A stretch of 64,000 bases of DNA from Calothrix sp. NIES-4105. Its GTDB lineage: Bacteria; Cyanobacteriota; Cyanobacteriia; Cyanobacteriales; Nostocaceae. Positions 18,182 to 26,680 of the stretch are shown one piece after another (position 1 is the stretch's first letter; every line of letters starts with the position of its first letter). The position numbers and the translations under genes were made by a program. The DNA lies in the NCBI RefSeq assembly GCF_002368415.1, contig NZ_AP018290.1, positions 4,725,614 through 4,789,613 of the forward strand, in the 5' to 3' direction. The notes under the pieces are model-generated. The model did not search any database. It had not been told where the DNA came from and saw only the letters and a list, made by a program, of their open reading frames with translations.

Positions 18182-18532
18182 TTATTCTCTTGCTTCTCGA
18201 ATTGATAAATCGCCAAGGGATATTTCTTTTCTCAACTCCTTGAATTGCGTTTTTCTTTTATCTAATCCCTGTTTATTTACTTGTTTTAAAGCATTATTTG
18301 TATTAACATCCTTACCCGTCTTTTGAATATGCTCTTTAATCTGCTGCAACATTAAAGCTGACTTTTGATAAATGATTTCATCTGTGGAAAGGCTTGACTT
18401 TGTATCTGTTTCAATAACTTGCTGTAAAATAGCTTTTACTTCTGCTTGTAATGAACGACCATGTTGCTGTGCGCGAGCTTGCAAGCGCTCAATGATTCCT
18501 GAATCTAAATCTTCGACAACAAAGTTAACCAT
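18182..18532 (-). CDS. FitA-like ribbon-helix-helix antitoxin (orphan)
   Basis: A 116-residue protein. Its first 45 residues match the FitA/StbC-type ribbon-helix-helix pattern: a beta strand MVNFVVEDL, then IIERLQARAQQHGRSLQAEV and KAILQQVIE. Such proteins normally bind their own promoter and neutralise a PIN-domain (VapC) toxin encoded just downstream. Here the downstream side (below 18182) leads directly to the end of the 17036 gene, with no toxin. The C-terminal half is charged and longer than the usual toxin-binding tail of about 80-residue antitoxins. It is either a stand-alone regulator or a relic. Confidence 0.75.
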   Translation of the reverse strand: MVNFVVEDLDSGIIERLQARAQQHGRSLQAEVKAILQQVIETDTKSSLSTDEIIYQKSALMLQQIKEHIQKTGKDVNTNNALKQVNKQGLDKRKTQFKELRKEISLGDLSIREARE

Positions 18533-18632
18533 TTTTTTATTTAGTGTTATTTAAATAGAATATAGCAAATAATTAATAATGTTACTGTAATTAGAGTAAA
18601 TTAGATATAACTCAAGTATACTAAACAATTTC

Positions 18633-19610
18633 ATGCAGAATAAAACTAAAATCATTTTAGATACAGATCCAGGTGGCGATGATATTTTTGCGTTGCTGTG
18701 GCTTTTAAGTTTGGTTAACCAGGGTTTTGTTGAATTGGTAGCTGTTACGACGGCAGAAGGAAATGTTAATGCTAACGTTACGTTTGCTTGTGCTAGTAAA
18801 GTACTTAATTTTACTGGGTTTGCAGAAGTTGAGTTAGGTAGAGGAGTTGTTGAAGCGACTGATATGGAGGATGCTGCGTATATTCACGGCACCGATGGTA
18901 TGGGAGGGTTGTCAGAAAATTTGCCTGATGTCAAGCACGACTATAGCAACGCGCGTTACTCTGATGATTTGATAATAGACAAGCTAAATGCCTACCCTGG
19001 AGAAATTACTTTGTTAGCTGTTGCCCCATTAACGAACCTTGCTGCTGCTGAAATTAAATCTCCCGGCATTTTGAAAAAAGCCAAGGAAATTATCGTTATG
19101 GGTGGCGCCTTTGAAGTACCAGGAAACGTCACCTCCAAAGCTGAATTTAATATCGCTTTTAACGTTGATGCTGCACAACTCGTTTTTAAGAGTCGTAATG
19201 ATACTGTTGTATTGTCGTTAGATGTTACTAACGAGTTAATTTTTACACCAGAAATGGCGCAAGAAGTTTATTTGTCTAACTCAGATAACCCTGTAGCTAA
19301 ATTTATCGTGCAGTTATGTGATTTTCTGACTTACACTTCCCTAACCTACCGTCAAACAGAAGGTAAAAAGGGCTTTTTAGTTCATGATGCTGCGACTGTT
19401 GCTTATTTATTTTATCCAGAGACTCTTTTATTACAACGCGCGCAAGTTGATGTTGAGACACAAGGTCAATTTACTAAAGGTCAAACAATTATAGATAATC
19501 GACATGTAACAAAAGCGAATGTTAATGCTTGGGTAGCTTTACAGGTAGATGCTGTAAATTTATTGGCAAGTTTGGTAGAGGATTTGAAAGTGCTGAGTGC
19601 TGAGTGCTGA
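18633..19610 (+). CDS. Nucleoside hydrolase (inosine-uridine preferring family)
   Basis: A 325-residue protein of the IUNH family, which cleaves the N-glycosidic bond of ribonucleosides in salvage. The calcium-binding motif is at the N-terminus (ILDTDPGGDDIFALLWLL). Other family segments are HGTDGMGGL, LLAVAPLTNLAAAE, IVMGGAFEVPGNVTSKAEFN, and the late Asp in FLVHDAATVAYLF. Length is normal. Its last residues VLSAEC and its TGA stop are encoded by the AGTGCTG tandem repeat, so the native C-terminus has been replaced. It is monocistronic. Substrate preference cannot be read from the sequence. Confidence 0.92.
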   Translation: MQNKTKIILDTDPGGDDIFALLWLLSLVNQGFVELVAVTTAEGNVNANVTFACASKVLNFTGFAEVELGRGVVEATDMEDAAYIHGTDGMGGLSENLPDVKHDYSNARYSDDLIIDKLNAYPGEITLLAVAPLTNLAAAEIKSPGILKKAKEIIVMGGAFEVPGNVTSKAEFNIAFNVDAAQLVFKSRNDTVVLSLDVTNELIFTPEMAQEVYLSNSDNPVAKFIVQLCDFLTYTSLTYRQTEGKKGFLVHDAATVAYLFYPETLLLQRAQVDVETQGQFTKGQTIIDNRHVTKANVNAWVALQVDAVNLLASLVEDLKVLSAEC

Positions 19611-19620
19611 GTGCTGAGTA
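19589..19620. repeat. AGTGCTG heptamer x4
   Basis: Four perfect tandem copies of AGTGCTG plus AGTA. It overlaps the end of the nucleoside hydrolase gene and supplies its stop codon. Confidence 0.95.
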
Positions 19621-19667
19621 ATAATTCCTAACTCTTAACTCCTAACTCCTAACTATTAACTATTAAA

Positions 19668-20540
19668 TCATTCAGCATCTGGAGATGAGGTCATTGCAGC
19701 AAAAAGCGAAGAGTAATCAGCTTGAGCAAATGACATTCGGATTGCTGTATCAAGAATTGTGCGGACACCATCGATGCCATTGATATTTAAACCCGCGTTT
19801 TTGGCTTCGTCGATAAATAAATCTGTATCTTTTAATAGATGTTTAGTAGGGAAGCTAGGATTGTCATAATTATTTTCTAGCATTCGTTGTAATTTATTGT
19901 CAAAGATTGGTGCGTATAAAGCACTCTCGCGCAAAATTTGCATGAATACATTTACATCTATATCTTGACGCTGTACAAACTTTAATGAAAGTGCAAATGC
20001 TGCTGTTAATGAACTAATTAGCTGGTTAAATGCTAGTTGTAAACCTGCTGCAGTTCCAACTTGTCCTACATATACAGGTTTTGAACCAAAGTGTTTTAGT
20101 AATTCTAAATGACGTTGATACTGTTCGCGATAGGCACCAACCATAACGATTAGTTTACCTTGATTCGCTTCGGTAGTGCTGCCCAAAACAGGCGCCTCGA
20201 TATATTCTCCTCCTGCAGCTACAACAGTATCACGAATTTCTTTACTTTCTGACGGGGTAATAGTTCCCATTTGAATAACAGTGCGTCCAGCTAACATCCG
20301 AAAAGAAGTATCCGACAGTAAAACGCTGTAAATAGCTGGAGCATTAGTTAACATCAATATTACACAATCTGCCGCACGAATAGCATGACGTGGGTGTTCT
20401 GCAATTTCTGCACCCCTCTCTTTGAGTGGCGCCAATTTCTCTCTTGTACGGTTATAAGCTATCAATTCTATATTAGCCTCTAATAACCGCTGTGCCATTG
20501 GCAACCCCATTAATCCTGTTCCCAGAAATGCCACCTTCAT
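19668..20540 (-). CDS. NAD(P)-dependent 3-hydroxyisobutyrate dehydrogenase family oxidoreductase
   Basis: A beta-hydroxyacid dehydrogenase of 290 residues from the ATG at 20540; an upstream in-frame ATG at 20552 would add four. The Rossmann motif VAFLGTGLMGLPMAQRLLEA opens the protein, and AYNRT suggests NADP preference because of the Arg. The substrate-binding region is EAPVLGSTTEANQGKL, and the catalytic Lys region is AAGLQLAFNQLISSL. In that region the usual Lys (…K-L-x-N-N…) position appears as QLAFNQ, so the catalytic Lys is not evident. Related enzymes act on tartronate semialdehyde, glyoxylate or succinic semialdehyde. It is convergent with the nucleoside hydrolase. Confidence 0.85.
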   Translation of the reverse strand: MKVAFLGTGLMGLPMAQRLLEANIELIAYNRTREKLAPLKERGAEIAEHPRHAIRAADCVILMLTNAPAIYSVLLSDTSFRMLAGRTVIQMGTITPSESKEIRDTVVAAGGEYIEAPVLGSTTEANQGKLIVMVGAYREQYQRHLELLKHFGSKPVYVGQVGTAAGLQLAFNQLISSLTAAFALSLKFVQRQDIDVNVFMQILRESALYAPIFDNKLQRMLENNYDNPSFPTKHLLKDTDLFIDEAKNAGLNINGIDGVRTILDTAIRMSFAQADYSSLFAAMTSSPDAE

Positions 20541-20705
20541 ACTGTATCCCAATACTTGTTCTTTATATTCTCTATCCTAATTGTTAATTCTTTATGTTTG
20601 AATGTACAATCGCTACGAACAATAACTTATTAATTAATAAATTATTTCAAAAGTTAGTTAATAACATTATTTTTAATTTTAATTGTTAGTATTTAACTTT
20701 TAATC

Positions 20706-20780
20706 ACCCCAACCCCCCTTCCACGCGGGGGGCTAAGAGCAGGTTCTTGTTCCCCCCTTCCACGCGGGGGGCTAGGGGGG
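20706..20780. repeat. CCCCCTTCCACGCGGGGGG direct/inverted repeat
   Basis: Two direct copies of CCCCCTTCCACGCGGGGGGCTA separated by about 25 bp, each internally palindromic at the ends (CCCCC…GGGGG). An inverted relative is at 36929-36960. It lies in the spacer downstream of the small membrane-protein gene and upstream of the dehydrogenase gene. Confidence 0.85.
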
Positions 20781-20865
20781 ATTTCCAAAGATTATGATCT
20801 TATTAAATAAAAGGCACCTATTTAATTAAAAGGGCGGGCAAGGATGCCCACCCCACAAGATTTTA

Positions 20866-20961
20866 TTAGCCGCCTGCTGCAAATGTTGCCATAATCAACA
20901 CTGAGAGTAATATTCCTGGGGTCAGTAGTCCAACTAACATTAATAAATCGTGAGTACTCAT
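20866..20961 (-). CDS. 31-residue single-helix membrane protein
   Basis: A short open frame begins MSTHDLLMLVGLLTPG, continues as one hydrophobic helix (ILLSVLIMATFAA) and ends GG. Size and layout resemble the small subunits of photosynthetic complexes, but I cannot match it to PsbX, Psb30, PetN, PetM, PsaI or PsaM. A purine-rich AAAGGTA stretch lies about 10 bases before the ATG. A hairpin-forming dispersed repeat (GGGCAAGGATGCCC) follows the stop. It is too small for routine gene calling. Confidence 0.55.
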   Translation of the reverse strand: MSTHDLLMLVGLLTPGILLSVLIMATFAAGG

Positions 20962-21198
20962 TGTTTTTTACCTTTTTATTGTTACTTTTAGTTTCTTTTT
21001 CGACTCTAAACCTTGAAATGCCAATTCGGCTAGTTTTGCAACAAAATTAACAATGTTTTTATTTTTACTCTTGCTTGGGCGCCTATACTCAACCCAACCT
21101 ACTGGTCTATGTCATTAATTTTGGTAGGTTCATAGTAGCGCGGAGAGCGCACGAAAATATAGAGGGCTAAACCCCAACTACGTACCTAACTACATATG

Positions 21199-22368
21199 TT
21201 AAATGGGTATGGTCAGACCTTTGAGGGGTTGCACTGCTTGGGTGGATGTAAGTTTTTTACTTTGAATCAAAACTCCAAAGTCTCCTAGTCCCATTGGATC
21301 AAGTAGTTGGTGTAATGAGTCACGGCGCCGCAGTATGTCTGATACTGAAAGATTAGAATCAGAAAGGGCTGCAATTCTTTCTCCTAAACCTAATGCCATT
21401 AAAAACAAACTTTGCTTTGTAAATCCTACTTTAACTAAGCCGCACGTTTCACCCCATCGTTCTAAAGCGGTAAAATCAACATGTGTTGTGATATCCTGCT
21501 TGCCTACATATATATATGGGTTAGAGTGGCGCCGATGTTGGTAATAGCATTGCAGTGTACCCTGACTTCTACGAGGATTATAATAGCGATACGCTGGGTA
21601 GCCATAGTCAATAGTGATTATATAGCCAAGTTGTAATTTGTCGCTGACTTGAGTTAGCCAATCTTGTGCAGCTAAGTTAATTTCACTTCGGTATCCTGTA
21701 GGGTAGCTACTAATGTCAATTTCGATTAAATCAAAATATTGAAGAAGCTTTGGCGTTGAAGGTTCATCAATAATTTCTACAAATCTATCTTGGTCGCCAG
21801 ATTGTACTGAAGAGGATATTCCAACATAAACCTCTTTTAATTGCCCTGCTTCTACGACAAACTGATGTACTGGCAAAGCATCTACCAATTCATTTGAAAA
21901 AATACATCCAACTACCGAATTATTTTCTATTTCTTCTAAGTTACACCAGTATACTGGGTAATTTCGCAATTTTTGCTGTTGTACTTGTTTTAATAAAGGT
22001 GATTTTTCAACTATGGTATATTTCAAAACAGTAAATAAATCTGTATGATGTTGCTGAAGGTAATTTAAAATATCAACAGCTAAATAACCTTGTCCGGCGC
22101 CTATTTCCACGAGTGTAAATGGTGCAGGTTTTCCGAGAATATCCCACATCTGGACAAATTGTATTGCTAACATCTCGCCAAAGTCGGCGCCGAGATGAAC
22201 CGAGGTAAAAAAATCTCCTTCTTTACCTATACTTGCTGCCTCTGTCGAATAATAACCATGACTAGGATGATATAAGACTGTATCCATATATTGAGCAAAA
22301 GTAATTTGCTGCTTGACTTTAGAACCAATACAGCGAATAATTTCATTAATAAACGTAATAGAATCCAT
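21199..22368 (-). CDS. MidA/NDUFAF7-family SAM-dependent methyltransferase
   Basis: A 389-residue protein of the COG1565 group. The SAM-binding motif is FTLVEIGAGQGYLAVDIL, after the family N-terminus ITFAQYMDTVLYHPSHGYYS. Then come CIFSNELVDALPVHQF and IITIDYGYPAYRYYNPRRSQGTL (shown in part), which are characteristic. The mitochondrial relative NDUFAF7 methylates an Arg of the complex I 49-kDa subunit (NDUFS2), whose cyanobacterial counterpart is NdhH. ndhH is encoded about 1.5 kb away, which is suggestive but may be chance. It is transcribed alone. Confidence 0.88.
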   Translation of the reverse strand: MDSITFINEIIRCIGSKVKQQITFAQYMDTVLYHPSHGYYSTEAASIGKEGDFFTSVHLGADFGEMLAIQFVQMWDILGKPAPFTLVEIGAGQGYLAVDILNYLQQHHTDLFTVLKYTIVEKSPLLKQVQQQKLRNYPVYWCNLEEIENNSVVGCIFSNELVDALPVHQFVVEAGQLKEVYVGISSSVQSGDQDRFVEIIDEPSTPKLLQYFDLIEIDISSYPTGYRSEINLAAQDWLTQVSDKLQLGYIITIDYGYPAYRYYNPRRSQGTLQCYYQHRRHSNPYIYVGKQDITTHVDFTALERWGETCGLVKVGFTKQSLFLMALGLGERIAALSDSNLSVSDILRRRDSLHQLLDPMGLGDFGVLIQSKKLTSTQAVQPLKGLTIPI

Positions 22369-22561
22369 TGAAATGTATAGGGGTTGTTGACTAATTTAAA
22401 TATTAGGATTGATTATTTCAATTAATGATATATGCCAGAAGTCAGTTGGCATGGTGATTATAAAATATGTAAAGTTTTGTAAGGGTACGTGAAGATTTTT
22501 ACTTTTCTTTACCTTTACCTTTTTTAGCACAGTTAGTGAATTTATTTGCATCGACTTATTT

Positions 22562-23749
22562 ATGCGCCCAATCCTACCAGGTTCCAAAATTCTGGTTGTT
22601 GATGACAATGCTGATATACGTGATTACTTACAGCGTATTCTTTCTCAACGGTGGCGCGTTGAGGTAGCAAATAATGGCGAGCAAGCAGTGAGGTGTATAA
22701 TTAACAATCCGCCAGACCTTGTTGTTACAGATATGAATATGGCGGGAAGCGATGGTTTAGCGTTGCTTCGTGAGATTCGCGCAAATCGACATGCCATACC
22801 TATATTAATGTTAACATCACTCTTCGACGAAGAAACTGCTGTCAATGGTTTGTTTGAAGGCGCCAATGATTTTATTGTGGAACCATTTGGGGCGCGCGAA
22901 TTAATGACGCGCGTTGTAGCGCAGCTTGAGGTTAACCGGATTCAGGAATATAACCGACAAGCGATTTTAGCTTCTGAAGAGCGGTATTGTCAATTGTATG
23001 ATACTTTACAACACAAATCAGAGCAACTCGCTTTTGCACAGCGTGCTGCGGGCATAGGGCTGTGGAGCTATGATTTAAAAACACATACAGGTTTTGTTAC
23101 TTCGGAGTGGCGCCATCTGATGGGGTATAAAGAAGAAGACGAATCGTGGAGTTTTGCAAAGTTTCTTGAATGTGTACATCCCGATGACCGAAAACTGATT
23201 AAAGCGGCGCACTGGAGAGCAATCAATAGTGAATCAGGTTTGGATATTGAGTTTCGTATTAATCACACCGAAAAAGGGGAGCAATGGATTCTCGCGCGCG
23301 CTCAATATATTCCACAGAGCGATTCAAATGCGGCTCGTTTACTTGGTTACACTATAAATATTACTGAGCGTAAGCAATTTGAGGAAGGGCTACGTCTAAG
23401 CCAAGAACGTTATAACTGTTTGAAAATGGTAACTGCTGCAATTGTCTGGACTGCGGCGCCGGACGGTCGCATTATAGAGGACGTGCCGATGTGGGAAGCT
23501 TTTACGGGGCAGACTCCTGCTGAGTATAAAGGATATGGCTGGTTGAATGCGCTGCACCCAGATGACCGCGACCCAACTTTAAGTCTTTGGATAGATGCGC
23601 TTGAAATAAAACACCCTATGGAAGCTTTGTTTAGACTTCGCCTCCGCGATGGCACATACCAAGAAATGCTATCAGTTGGGCTACCTGTTTTTGATTTGAA
23701 TGGAAATGTATGGGAGTGGGTAGGTACTGTAACAGAAGTTAGGGGTTAG
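22562..23749 (+). CDS. Response regulator with two PAS domains and no visible output
   Basis: A 395-residue protein. Residues about 8-125 are a receiver domain (ILVVDDNADIRDYLQRIL, phospho-acceptor Asp in VVTDMNMAGSDG, Thr in MLTSLF). The normally invariant Lys before Pro-Phe is Glu here (IVEPFGARE), which should alter phosphorylation-dependent switching. Two PAS_3-type domains follow at about 160-275 and 285-395 (WSYDLKTHTGFVTSEWRHLM; AAPDGRIIEDVPMWEAFTGQ). It ends after the second PAS, without kinase, GGDEF or DNA-binding domain. Related proteins usually continue into HisKA/HATPase, so this may be a truncated form or a phospho-sink/adaptor. Two copies of a palindromic repeat start 2 bp after the stop. 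Confidence 0.85.
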   Translation: MRPILPGSKILVVDDNADIRDYLQRILSQRWRVEVANNGEQAVRCIINNPPDLVVTDMNMAGSDGLALLREIRANRHAIPILMLTSLFDEETAVNGLFEGANDFIVEPFGARELMTRVVAQLEVNRIQEYNRQAILASEERYCQLYDTLQHKSEQLAFAQRAAGIGLWSYDLKTHTGFVTSEWRHLMGYKEEDESWSFAKFLECVHPDDRKLIKAAHWRAINSESGLDIEFRINHTEKGEQWILARAQYIPQSDSNAARLLGYTINITERKQFEEGLRLSQERYNCLKMVTAAIVWTAAPDGRIIEDVPMWEAFTGQTPAEYKGYGWLNALHPDDRDPTLSLWIDALEIKHPMEALFRLRLRDGTYQEMLSVGLPVFDLNGNVWEWVGTVTEVRG

Positions 23750-23750
23750 T

Positions 23751-23875
23751 CGGGGCGGGTTCACTTAAATTTTCCATAACTAATTAGGATGTAGGTAAAC
23801 CCGCCCGTACAGTCGGGGCGGGTTCACTTAAATTTTCCATAACTAATTAGGATGTAGGTAAACCCGCCCGTACAG
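23751..23875. repeat. Two tandem copies of the GGGCGGGTT palindromic repeat
   Basis: Two identical about 62-bp units, starting at 23751 and 23814, each opening CGGGGCGGGTTCAC and closing GGTAAACCCGCCCGTACA. They sit between the PAS response regulator and ndhH (convergent), where such hairpins could stop both transcripts. Confidence 0.9.
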
Positions 23876-23917
23876 AAGTTGTAGGGTGGCTTAAGCCACC
23901 TTACGAGGCTTAGTTAT

Positions 23918-25102
23918 TTATCGGTCTACTGACCCCATGATGATGTCGATGCTACCGAGAATTACGACGATATCAGCTACTTTGACACCGCGTAATAATT
24001 CGGGCAGGATTTGGAGATTGTTGTAGTCTGCTGGGCGAATTTTGAAGCGCCAAGGGAATACGTTATCATCGCCAACCATATAAATTCCTAGTTCACCTTT
24101 ACCGCTTTCGACGCGCGCATAAGCTTCACCTTTAGGAATTTTGAATGAGGGAGAGACTTTTTTGGCGACAAACTGGTAATCAAAACCGTTCCACTCAGAT
24201 TTTGCTCCTTCCATCATTCTCTTGGCTTCGAGGTTTTCAAATGGTCCACCTGGAAGTCCTTTTAATGCTTGGCGAAGAATTTTAACTGATTCGCGCATTT
24301 CTCGCATCCGCACTACATAGCGTGCCATGCAGTCACCTGCGGTTTCCCAATGTACTTCCCAGTCAAAATCGTCGTAACATTCGTAATGGTCAACTTTACG
24401 TAAGTCCCATTTTACGCCAGAAGCACGCAGCATTGGTCCAGAAAGTCCCCAATTTATCGCTTCGTCACGGGTAATGGTGCCAATTCCTTCAATACGGCGC
24501 CGGAAAATTGGGTTATTTGTCACCAATTTTTCATACTCGTCTATTTTCGGTACGATGTAATCGCAAAATTCAAAGCACTTGTCAACCCAACCGTAGGGTA
24601 AGTCAGCGGCAACACCACCAACACGCCAGTAGTTATTGTTAACCATCCGATAACCTGTAGCCGCTTCCCACAAGTCATATATCAATTCGCGTTCGCGGAA
24701 CTGGTAGAAGAAGGGAGTTTGGGCGCCAACGTCAGCGAGGAATGGACCGAACCATAGTAAGTGGTTAGCGATGCGGTTCAATTCGAGCATGATCACGCGA
24801 ATATACTGCGCGCGCTTGGGTACAGTTATACCAGCAATTTTCTCTGGTGCGTTTACAGTTACAGCTTCGTTAAACATACCAGCTGCATAGTCCCAACGAC
24901 TTACGTAAGGGACGTACATAATAGTAGTGCGGTTTTCTGCGATTTTTTCCATTCCTCGGTGTAGGTAACCTATCACCGGTTCGCAGTCGATACAGTCTTC
25001 ACCGTCTAGGGTAACAATTAACCGCATAACCCCGTGCATTGAGGGGTGGTGCGGTCCCATGTTCAACACCATCGGTTCGGTTCTGGTTTCAATTCTTGCC
25101 AT
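23918..25102 (-). CDS. ndhH: NAD(P)H-quinone oxidoreductase subunit H
   Basis: A 394-residue protein, the exact usual length of NdhH (49-kDa subunit) of the thylakoid NDH-1 complex. NDH-1 takes electrons from ferredoxin to plastoquinone in cyclic flow, respiration and CO2 uptake. Diagnostic segments are [16 protein letters not shown] at the N-terminus, [32 protein letters not shown], and the C-terminal [16 protein letters not shown] with the Asp/Arg close to the quinone channel. No other ndh gene is adjacent, as is usual for ndhH in cyanobacteria. A MidA-type methyltransferase lies nearby. Confidence 0.97.
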   Translation of the reverse strand: MARIETRTEPMVLNMGPHHPSMHGVMRLIVTLDGEDCIDCEPVIGYLHRGMEKIAENRTTIMYVPYVSRWDYAAGMFNEAVTVNAPEKIAGITVPKRAQYIRVIMLELNRIANHLLWFGPFLADVGAQTPFFYQFRERELIYDLWEAATGYRMVNNNYWRVGGVAADLPYGWVDKCFEFCDYIVPKIDEYEKLVTNNPIFRRRIEGIGTITRDEAINWGLSGPMLRASGVKWDLRKVDHYECYDDFDWEVHWETAGDCMARYVVRMREMRESVKILRQALKGLPGGPFENLEAKRMMEGAKSEWNGFDYQFVAKKVSPSFKIPKGEAYARVESGKGELGIYMVGDDNVFPWRFKIRPADYNNLQILPELLRGVKVADIVVILGSIDIIMGSVDR

Positions 25103-25454
25103 AAATTTTAGCGTTCTCCAGTTTGTAAAAATTTAAATTGAACCGCGCGCGATAGCTTTGGGGATGCGTAAGAACGTTTAGTTTTGTTGCACATATATAA
25201 TTATATTGATATTGAGATTGGCATAACGAGCGGCGGCGGATTTTTTTAAGGAATGTTGCCACTCCACGTCAAAATCGACCAATATACACGCACAAACCAA
25301 ATTTACCAATTTTACTGCTATATATTATTGAAGTTAATATCTTAATCCTCAATCACAAGCATAAGAAAAAAGTTCTCCTTGTGTTCAGGCATACAAGTTG
25401 CTTTTAATCAATAGTAATTTGATACATATTGTTCCTATGGTATAGAGTACCACC
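25103..25454. other. Divergent intergenic region between ndhH and rsmH
   Basis: About 350 bp shared by two divergently transcribed genes, so both promoters should be here. I see AT-rich stretches and a GC-rich GCGGCGGCGG run near 25230. There is no repeat of the main families and no RNA gene. Confidence 0.4.
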
Positions 25455-26363
25455 ATGAACCCCGACTCTTTAAAATCGCTTTCTCCCGAAGAACTAATAT
25501 TTTCGCACACCCCTGTCTTACCCCAAGAAGTAATCTCAGGTTTGGCAGTACGCGCGGGTGGTCACTATTTAGATGCTACAGTTGGTGGTGGTGGTCATAC
25601 TCGTTTGATTTTAGAAACGGCGCCTGATGTTAAGGTGACAGCACTTGACCAAGATGAAGATGCTTTGGCTGCGGCACAGAAAGAGCTAGCCCAGTTTGGA
25701 GATAGGGTAAAATTTATTCATACCAATTTTGCTGCTTTTAACTACCCACCTGATAGTTATGATGGTATTTTGGCTGACTTGGGTGTAAGCTCGCATCATC
25801 TTGATACACCCGAACGCGGTTTTAGTTTCCGTAAAGAAGCTAATTTAGATATGCGGATGAACCAAAAACAATCTTTAACTGCTGCGGATGTTATCAACCA
25901 TTGGAGCGAAGCTGATTTAGTTGATATTTTCTTTAAGTATGGTGAGGAACGATTATCACGACGTATTGTTAGACGCATTGTAGAAAAACGTCCGTTTAAA
26001 ACAACTACACAATTAGCTGACACTATAGCATCTGCCGTTCCAGCAAAATACCGTCACGGCAGAATTCATCCTGCTACGCGCGTCTTTCAAGCATTACGTA
26101 TCGCAGTCAACGACGAATTGAAAGTTCTCGAAACCTTTTTAGCAAAGGCTCCATTAGCATTGGCACCTAATGGTAGACTCGTAATAATTAGCTTTCACAG
26201 TTTAGAAGACCGCTTAGTTAAACATTCTTTACGCGATTCACCAATATTACAAGTTGTAACGAAGAAGCCTATTATTGCTACCGAAGAAGAAATCATCCAA
26301 AATTCCCGTTCTCGTTCCGCTAAGTTAAGAATCGCTCAAAAAGTAATGAGTGCTGAGTGCTGA
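25455..26363 (+). CDS. rsmH: 16S rRNA (cytosine-1402-N4)-methyltransferase
   Basis: A 302-residue RsmH/MraW protein that methylates N4 of C1402 in the 16S rRNA P site. Signature segments are [13 protein letters not shown], the SAM motif [33 protein letters not shown], the helical insertion ending [14 protein letters not shown], and [15 protein letters not shown]. The C-terminus normally ends soon after RSAKLRIA. Here it continues KVMSAEC, where MSAEC and the stop come from tandem AGTGCTG copies. It stands alone rather than in a division (mra) cluster, as is usual in cyanobacteria. Confidence 0.96.
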   Translation: MNPDSLKSLSPEELIFSHTPVLPQEVISGLAVRAGGHYLDATVGGGGHTRLILETAPDVKVTALDQDEDALAAAQKELAQFGDRVKFIHTNFAAFNYPPDSYDGILADLGVSSHHLDTPERGFSFRKEANLDMRMNQKQSLTAADVINHWSEADLVDIFFKYGEERLSRRIVRRIVEKRPFKTTTQLADTIASAVPAKYRHGRIHPATRVFQALRIAVNDELKVLETFLAKAPLALAPNGRLVIISFHSLEDRLVKHSLRDSPILQVVTKKPIIATEEEIIQNSRSRSAKLRIAQKVMSAEC

Positions 26364-26380
26364 GTGCTGAGTGCTGAGTA
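26349..26380. repeat. AGTGCTG heptamer x4
   Basis: Four perfect tandem copies plus AGTA, the same length and phase as at 19589. It provides the last codons and stop of rsmH. Confidence 0.95.
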
Positions 26381-26457
26381 ATGAGGTTAAGGTTAAGGTT
26401 AAGTAATAAGCAATAAGTAATGGGTGCGCTCTATACTGCCCACGGGTAAAAACTGAA

Positions 26458-26565
26458 CTTTTGTCATGCTGAACGAAGCGAAGCGCAGTGTAAAGCGAAG
26501 CTTTTCCCAAAGGGTTGCATCTTAGAGATTCTTCGCTTCTAGAAGAATGACAGTTCCTAACCGTT
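26458..26565. repeat. GTCATGCTGAACGAAGCG-type dispersed repeat
   Basis: A sequence beginning TTGTCATGCTGAACGAAGCG and ending AGATTCTTCGCTTCTAGAAG then AATGACAG. It resembles the GTCATTCTGAGCGAAGCGAAGAATCT intergenic repeat found in many bacteria, in an imperfect inverted arrangement. Confidence 0.6.
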
Positions 26566-26580
26566 TTTAGTATAAGCACT

Positions 26581-26680
26581 TTTCTACTTCCTACTCAGCA
26601 CTCAGCACTCAGCACTTTCCACTCCCTACTCAGCACTTTCCACTCCCTACTCAGCACGAGCGCACGAGCGCACTTTCCAC
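26581..26680. repeat. CAGCACT heptamers plus CACGAGCG octamers
   Basis: Copies of CTCAGCA in the orientation opposite to 26349, broken by TTTCCACTCCCTA, then two tandem CACGAGCG units at about 26656-26672. The block overlaps the 3' end of the histidine kinase gene read on the minus strand. The octamer reappears in four copies near 52825. Confidence 0.85.
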
